DNA from: Dryomyza anilis
Taxonomy: Eukaryota > Arthropoda > Insecta > Diptera > Dryomyzidae
Reading direction: 5' to 3'
Assembly: GCA_951804985.1 (NCBI GenBank)
Contig: OX638135.1
Coordinates: forward strand, 67,530,507 to 67,594,506
DNA: 64,000 bases
Below the pieces are notes generated by a model that saw only the letters and a program-made list of their open reading frames with translations, was not told where the DNA came from and did no database searches. Below are positions 57,147 through 64,000 of this stretch, in pieces (the stretch's first letter is position 1; every line of letters begins with the position of its first letter). The translations under genes and the position numbers were made by a program.

Positions 57147-57913
57147 CTTCGTTGATATGTCTTTGCAATTGGAACGGAAATGGACTTTTCACGATGCAAC
57201 AACGTATGATGACGCTTATTGCATGTGTAGCAGCTGTGAGGACTTTTACCGAACTGCATGACCTTTAGAAAAACAATTTAAGCAAAGGCCATATTTTAGA
57301 ACATGCGATGTTATATCTGTAGAATTTAGTTTTAGAAATCGAGGGCATATCCGAATGGTATGCTGCTCATCAGGACAAAGTTTGCAGTATGGAATAGATA
57401 CGTTTGTTTGATACGTATTTACTTATTTATGTGGATTATTGTATGTAGAAGTAGTGGACGATTTTTTAAAAGATAATTTATGCTGAAATGAACTTTTAAT
57501 TTCAGAAAAAGCCTCCAAAGTCTGATATCGACTTGTTAAAATGAAATCTAGATCGGTCCACTTTGGAATATCTGTTTTATTTCAAAGGAACTCTTCCCAA
57601 AGAGATAATGTTGTATCTGGAAGCTTTGTGGAACAAAGATAAATAATTAAGCAATCCCAAATATTTATGGAAATGTCACACAGTTCATGGGCGGTTATTC
57701 AACTGTGGATATCTCTTTGTATTTTTTTAATTGCAATACCAGATTCGTTTGGTATATGCAGAAGACTAAACATACTTCTCAACTACCTGTTGACGAGAAT
57801 TCGTTTGTTCTCAAAACAAACTTTGAGGTTTTACCACGCTCTGGCAAAACCATCATTAGTGAGAGGCGATTTTTTTTAGTATATATCGGGCTTTCCCCCG
57901 AGTTTTTTTTGGT
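57147..57913. other. Unidentified repeat block Z, copy 2
   Basis: Homologous to 27880-28643. The plus-strand frames of the two copies are not conserved. No domain is recognised. Confidence 0.5.
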
Positions 57914-58363
57914 TCAGATGAAACCACAAAGATCGAGAAAGGATGACCACATGAGATAGTATCCAGTGAATATCTCAGTTTCACATGGAGGTAAGCGGAA
58001 ATTTTGACTGAAATTTTGAATTTTGAGAACTAAAGAATTGGAAGAATCTACGGGACCTAGCCACAACTTTTGAAAACATTCACCTAACCGAGCGACGCAC
58101 CGAACGTAAGCTTGATAATTGCTGTGGTATCGACCCTTTATGGTTTCCAAATCGTATGATGCATCAGATTCTGAAGTATTATCCTTCTGCGTTGAAATTT
58201 TCACAAGGCAGCATTCGTAAGCTGTCTTCACATTTATCCAAATCGACTTGATCTCGTCTCGATGTACTTCTAATGTGTGCGTCGAGTATCCTGCAAGTGT
58301 TGCATCTGAAAGCTCCGCCTCAAATTCCATCAAGCTGTCGGTAAGAAGAATGAACGAATCCAA
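57914..58363 (-). pseudogene. BEL/Pao-like Gag N-terminal fragment, copy 2
   Basis: A 149-codon frame nearly identical to 28644-29093. It ends in FRLPPCETEIFTGYYLMWSS and FLDLC, where Tyr replaces the Asp of the usual GDY. Both copies stay open and differ mostly by substitutions, but they stop at the same place, so the truncation predates the duplication. Confidence 0.6.
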
Positions 58364-58697
58364 AGCGTCAATGATAAATAATAGGTAACGTCGGTGGTGA
58401 ATGAAAAAAGCTCAGAGAAACGTGAAATTATCGAACGAAAAAATTTTTTTTTTGTTTTTTTTTGAAAATATGAAAACCAATTCTCAATAAATTTATTAAT
58501 GAAATATAAATTTATCGTAAATGAGATACAAACCACCAGAAAAGAAGAATTAAATGAAAAATAATTCACAAGACTTAACTCCAAGAAATTTCAGAAATAT
58601 GTGGTTATACTGAATTAAGTCTAAAAAAAAAATATTTAGACTGCAATGAAGAAATAATAAAAAAATCAAATGTTGATAGCATGCGATCCACGAATAA
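58364..58697. repeat. Composite repeat unit 2 end and truncated X block of unit 3
   Basis: Continues homology with 29094-29338 across the empty gypsy site (about 58602-58618). It then matches ~90 bp of X before homology stops near 58697. Confidence 0.75.
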
Positions 58698-59498
58698 TGT
58701 CATCATACTGCGAATTCCACCTTGTGGTTTCCGGAGTAATAAAATATTTCCCCATCTTGTTTTTAATATAATCTGCTTTTACGGTAGATTTTGGGCTCTC
58801 TACAATTTGCTGCACTTTTCTTCCAAAGTTTAGTATTTTAAACGAAGAGATTCATAAATTGGATTTTTAATAAGGGTATTCATAAAACGTGTTAAGTCGT
58901 GCTAAATTGTTGTGCTAAATTGTTAAAGTTAGCACCTTTTTATGTGAACGTACTTTTTCTTGTTAACTTAAAAACGCTGTCAAAATGTAATATTTTTCTA
59001 AATATTTTAGTTTCCAGTGCTTAGTAAAACTCCTAAATGAATAACACACATATAGGTATTCATATAACTTGTTAAGTCCTGCTAACTGGCTATACTTAAA
59101 AATTTTTTAAAATCTAGTACAACTTTTGTATGGAAATCGACTTAGCAGGGAATAGCAACTTATCAAGCTCTGAGATGTGTTTATATTTGACAAATCTAAA
59201 TTGTTAAGACTAGTTTAAAATTCATCATTGTTAATTGTGTGTTATTCATTTAGGAGTTTTACTAAGCACATTAGAAAAACTGCATTAATGCATTTTAAAA
59301 ACTCTACAATTTTTTTTTAATTCATCCTAAAAAATGGCAAAGGATGTCAAAAACATGTGGCATGTGTGACGATGTACTTGAATTCTGAGTAACTTCCAAA
59401 ACGTTAGACTGATATTTCTATATATATGCAAACAAAATGATATTAATATCACTGTGAGCATACATATTTTTCCCACTTTGAAAGTTAATATTTCAAAG
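58698..59498. other. Unassigned interval with nested MITE-like repeats
   Basis: No gene is recognised. It contains a TIR element (59017-59269) and a related GGTATTCATAAAACGTGTTA / GGTATTCATATAACTTGTTA direct pair near 58873 and 59055. The latter suggests an older MITE family split by the TIR element. Confidence 0.5.
59017..59269. mobile_element. ~253-bp MITE with 33-bp TIRs
   Basis: GTGCTTAGTAAAACTCCTAA at 59017 begins a 33-bp inverted repeat matched by 59237-59269. No frame lies inside. The target duplication is unclear, so the superfamily is left open. Confidence 0.7.
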
Positions 59499-60768
59499 TT
59501 TCAAAGAAGTTGTGATTGTTGCTAATCTCTTGTGATATAAAAAAACAAAATAATAATGTTGCTAAACCATTATCGCAACATGTTGCGAATGCGTTCCCTC
59601 TTTCGCTTTTAAAATAATTTATAGCGCTCATCAGTACATCAACAACAACAACGTGATTCAACTCTACGAAAGATCTTTCGTCGAGGGAGCACCAATGCGG
59701 CGAATTCATGCGTACGTAAGTTTGTACTAATTGAAATTTTATAAATGTTCATAAATTAAAGAGCGAAAGTGAAATAAAGGTGACCAATCGTAAAATTTTA
59801 TTTATAAAGAACAAAAAAGATTTGATTAAAGAAATGTTTTATTAACTATTTTTATAAATATTTAATAAAATTAATGTAATTCACCTAAAGTGTTGGGAAA
59901 AAAAAAATTTTATAAATCAAATTTTGTGCTGGCCAGAAAAAAAATAATAAAGAGAAATAATTAAATTTATTTGGTTGCCAACGCAGAAAAATATTAAAGA
60001 TTTTAATTATTAAAATTAAAAAAAAAAAAAAGAAATCTTTATAAATAATTTTGATAGAAAAAATATCACAACCTTATTCAGTTCATAACTAGTTCAACTT
60101 TAAAATTTTTTTTGTGGCACTTTGAAACCATACCTTTTGTTTTGACTAATTACATAGATATTTATTTTATTTATAAGAAACATTACAATAATTTTGAATA
60201 CATATTATATATATTTTAATTATCATTTTTGGTAATTTTTAATACTCAATTAAGCGTTAAAATTAATTATTTTTTTGTGTAAATTCAGATGAATTACTTT
60301 GGGGCATGCGATATTTTCTTCATTATCGAAATAAAATTGTCATTACTATGTTAAACTAAATTTTTGAGATTTGTTTGATTTTGAAATTATTGCTTAAAAT
60401 CTTGTAGTTAATATGATAGGGATCACTATTTTATACAACAATGGAATTGTTTCAGTGGTCATGGTTGGGAGGGTAAAGGTTGTGCAAATCAACCAAAATA
60501 TTTTGCATGTAGTTTTCTTTCCTTCTGTTCAACTCTTTCCTTTCACAGCATTAAATGGCTGATTTTTCTTTTGCTTTCTCTGTCTCCTTTCATAGATATC
60601 GAAGCACGCGATTTTAAATTAATTCTGTAGCGCAGTACTCAAAGCGGAAGTGGCGAAACAAGACCCCTACGCCCCGACGAGCCCTAGCCGGAGCCACCGC
60701 GTGCAACCGTTTCTGCTACTACCAAAAATATCTGCATCTTTTAGATCGTTGTATGCTACATTATACTG
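59499..60768 (+). repeat. Duplicate of giant LTR3 3' part
   Basis: Essentially identical to 45793-47054, the only difference noticed being poly-A length. It ends GTTGTATGCTACA followed by TTAT and the X block, so the duplication carried the LTR-host junction with it. Confidence 0.92.
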
Positions 60769-61664
60769 AATTAAGTCTAAATAAAATTTATTTAGACTGC
60801 AATGAAGAAATAATTAAAAATCAAATGTTGATAGCATGGGATCCACGAATAATGTAACGCGACGATAAAATTAAATGAATTGTGGCTGAGTATTTTTGAT
60901 TCAAATAATAACTCTTTTGCCAAGACGTTAATATACCCAAAGAAAATCCCAGCCAAGGTTTATGAAACTTTATTATACTTACACAACTGTTGAAATAGTT
61001 TATTTATAAAAATATAGAAACATAATAATATAATGGAACGTAATGTAATGGAAATATTATAATTTGTAAAATAACAACTTGAAATTTTATAGAAATTGTT
61101 AGCAATTTTTTTTATTATATATTTTCTCAGAGTGTATTCTGTGTTTTTTACCCATACAATTTCATATAATATCTATCCAATTCTGCATAATTTTTGTTGT
61201 CGTTTCTTTTTTAGTTTTATTTAATGCAGTATGTTGCAAACAAAAACAAAATCAAATTCAATATCTGCTCACTAGCTGTTGCGAGAATTGGATATATATA
61301 TATTTTAAAATTGGATTTATATTGAAATGTATGACTTTAAATGATACTTAAAAAACACAGTGATGACTGGAATGTTTATTGAAAATTTCAATATTTACTG
61401 ATAACTTCAATTTATTTTTTAGAAATTTGTAATTTGGTGCTGAAATATATTAGAAAATATAATAATGGACGAAACGTTGCAGAGTTGTTCAATTAAACAT
61501 ATTTTTGAATCGACAAATCGAGAGAGGGTATTTGAAATTATGTCAAATGGCAATGTTAACTTTCTTAACATCGAGAGCGCTCACTCACTACACATTAACA
61601 GAATACAACGTTTGAGAAGTACTAGAATCTCTCTCAAATAGTTAACAGACAGTGATCATTTATG
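60769..61664. repeat. Duplicate X block and start of Y block
   Basis: Identical in appearance to 47055-47958. No gene. Confidence 0.92.
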
Positions 61665-64000
61665 TTACTTACTTACTTACTTAAATGGCCTTTACAACCG
61701 TGGGTCGGTTTTGGCCGCTGAGATGAAGCCGCGCCAGTCGGATCTGCTTTGCGCGTGCTGACGCCAGTTAGAAATACCAAGCGTTGCCAGGTTGTCCTCA
61801 ACTTGGTCTTTCCAACGCAGATTTGGACGCCCTCTTCTACGCTGTTCACCTTCGAGTTTCGAATCAAGCACCTTCTTGGCTGGAGTGTTTTCATCCATTC
61901 GTTCGACATGACCTAGCCAGCGAAGCCGCTGGATCTTGATGCTCTTGACAATGTCAATGTCGCCGAATAACTCATACAGCTCGTGGTTCATCCTGATTCG
62001 ATACTCGCTAGCAAAGCAGATAGGGCCAAAGATTGTACGGAGAATCTTTCTCTCGAACGCCCCCAGTACTCTCTCATCGGTGGAGGCCAGCGTCCATGTT
62101 TCTGCACCATAAAGTGATGAGTGACTTGTAGAGCGTTATTTTTGTCCGGCGAGTGAGGGCTCTGCTTCTCAATTGCCTAGTGAGCCCAAAGTAGCAACTG
62201 TTGGTAAGAATTATTCTCCGTTTGATCTCCAGGCTGACGTCGTTGTTGCTGTTTACGCTGGATCCCAGATAGACGAAGTCCCTCACAATGACGAACTTGT
62301 GGGTGTCAAAATCAGCTTTTTGTCCAAGACGCACGGACTCTTTTTTCCTTGTTGACACAAGGAACTTCGTCTTGTCCTCGTTCACCGCTAGACCCATTCG
62401 ACGCGACTCTTTCTCCAATCTGGAGAATGCTGCGCTGACTGCTCGTGTGCTCCTGCCAATGATATCAATATCGTCGGCATATGCGAGCAGCATGACACTT
62501 TTGTTGAGGATAGTGCCGCTTTGACGAAGTTCGGCAGCTCGAACTATTTTCTTCATCAATAAGTTAAAAAAGTCGCACGATAGGGAGTCACCCTGTCTGA
62601 AACCTCGTTCGGTATGAAATGGCTCGGGTAGGTCTTTTCATATTCTCACTAAGCAACGTGTGTTGCTCAGGGTATCCTGCAAAGCCTTATAAATTTCGCA
62701 GGTATACCGAACTCAGACATTGCGGCGTGTAATCGTTCCTTTATCGGAGTGTCGAAGGCGGCTTTATAGTCGACTAATAGGTGGTAGGTGTCGATCTGTT
62801 TTTCTAGGGTCTTTTCCTGGATTAGGCGCAATGTGAAAATCTGGTCTATGGTGGACTTTCCAGGTCTGAAGCCGCACTGATAAGGTCCAATCAGTCTGTT
62901 GACGATGGGCTTCAGTCTTTCACATAATACGCTCGATAGAACCTTGTATGCGATATTGAGTAGGCTGATCCCACGGTAGTTGGCGCAGATGTGGGATCCC
63001 CTTTCTTAAGGATTGGGCAGAGTACACTGAGGTTCCAGTCACTTGGCATGCTTTCATCCGACCATATTCTGCTTACGAGCTCGTGCATGCTCTCTATTAG
63101 CTCTTAGCCTCCGGTCTTAAACAATTCAGCAGGCAGGCCATCAGCACTGCGGCTTTGTTGTTTTTCAGCCGAGCAATGGCTGTTCTGAACTCGTCATGGT
63201 CGGGTGGCGGAATCTCAACGTCGTCATCAAGTACTGGGGTTGCCGGGTTTACTTCTCTATCGGTGGAATTGCGGTCATCATCACCGGTCAGCAGTCTAGA
63301 GAAGTGATCCATCCATATTTTCAGTGTGCTCTGGATATCTGTCACTAGATTTCCGTTCTCATCTTTACAAGAAGAGGCTCCGGATTTTGAACCTCCGGCT
63401 AGGCGTCTTATTTTCTCGAAAAATGTTCGAGCCTCATTCCTGTCCCCATGCATCTCAATCTCCTCACACTCACGTCTTTCTGCCTCGCTTTTTTTACGCC
63501 TGAAAAGACGTCTCTCTTCCCTCCTCTTCTCTTTATATCGCTCCTTCGCAGCTCGCGTAGCTACTGACTGCAGGGTGGATTTGTACGCAGCGTCTTTCTC
63601 TGCAGTGGCCGCGCGACTCTCTTGGTCATACCACTGATTCCTCAGGGGGCGTTGGAATCCAAGCACCTCTTCGGCAGCCGTACGCATAGAGCAGGAGATA
63701 TGATTCCACTGCGCGCTTATATCATCGAGAGGAGGAGTGCTTTGTCTAAGCAGGTGTGAGAGTCGAGTGGAAAAAGCTTGCGTTGTCTGTTGTGACGTCT
63801 AGCTTTCTCTGCGTTTGGTTCCGTACGTTCTTCGCAGCGCTTAAGCGTGTGCGGACCTTGGCTGCTACAAGGTAATGATCCGAGTCCATATTGGCACCTC
63901 GGATAGTGCGTACGTCCATCACGCTCGAAGCGTGCCTTCCGTCAATCACAACGTGATCAATTTGATTTCGAGTTTTTTGATCGGGCGACAACCATGTGGC
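61665..64000 (-). mobile_element. RTE-type element, duplicate copy, cut by window end
   Basis: Duplicate of 47959-50294 with the same lesions and tail. All frames recur unchanged: the C-terminal region (61991-61692), the YADD block (62559-62074), the linker (63687-63097) and the endonuclease (63991-63746). Shared lesions show that it was copied as DNA, not by a new retrotransposition. Confidence 0.92.

Overview
This window is a strongly A+T-rich stretch of eukaryotic, repeat-dense DNA with no recognisable single-copy host gene. The mix of elements points to an insect, most probably a higher fly (Diptera): Ty3/gypsy elements of two kinds, Ty1/copia, a BEL/Pao-like gag remnant, LOA-, CR1/Jockey- and RTE-type non-LTR elements, a tRNA-derived SINE, a hAT-like element and several MITEs. 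That placement is inference from element content only. Almost every coding region carries stops, frameshifts or deletions.

Layout. 1-9180: two copies of one 17.6/297-like gypsy element lie head to head as a large inverted repeat around a ~650-bp spacer (5954-6606). The left arm is interrupted by a 3.4-kb block of tandem repeats and a long-TIR element that itself holds a MITE (1319-4693). 9180-10532: the right arm continues through RT, RNase H and integrase. 10533-12690: a reversed non-LTR RT scrap and a copia remnant. 13441-17640: a CR1/Jockey-like element (ORF1 with a Gln-rich tail, ORF2 with endonuclease and RT), followed by (TA)n tracts and a SINE.

19500-58700: a ~4.4-kb composite repeat unit occurs in series. 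Its blocks run in the order X (start at 19587), Y (start at 25494), a palindromic minisatellite, an unidentified block, and a BEL/Pao-like gag fragment. Different elements have landed in different units: an LOA-type element with intact ORF1 (20175-25493, 12-bp TSD), a giant-LTR gypsy composite (29339-47054, 4-bp TSD TTAT), an RTE element (47959-50969) and a copia element (52767-56996, 5-bp TSD GATCC). Uninterrupted sister units give empty-site evidence for some of these insertions.

The giant-LTR gypsy composite is the most interesting part. Its LTRs are about 3.5 kb or longer, it uses a tRNA-Lys-type primer site, and it has the form LTR - gag/PR/RT/RNase H - LTR' - integrase - LTR. A RING-H2-like zinc finger lies in an ATG-less open frame at the head of gag. 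The first LTR carries a hAT-like insertion (8-bp TSD, empty site in the second LTR) built from fold-back arms and involved in an ~895-bp duplication. 59499-64000 is a nearly identical duplicate of 45793-50294, including the RTE element, and runs off the window end.

The genes do not form one host pathway. They are independent selfish-element replication modules (Gag, protease, RT/RNase H, integrase or endonuclease), now mostly dead. The dense, nested, mixed-orientation arrangement is what one expects of pericentromeric heterochromatin or a piRNA-cluster-like locus.
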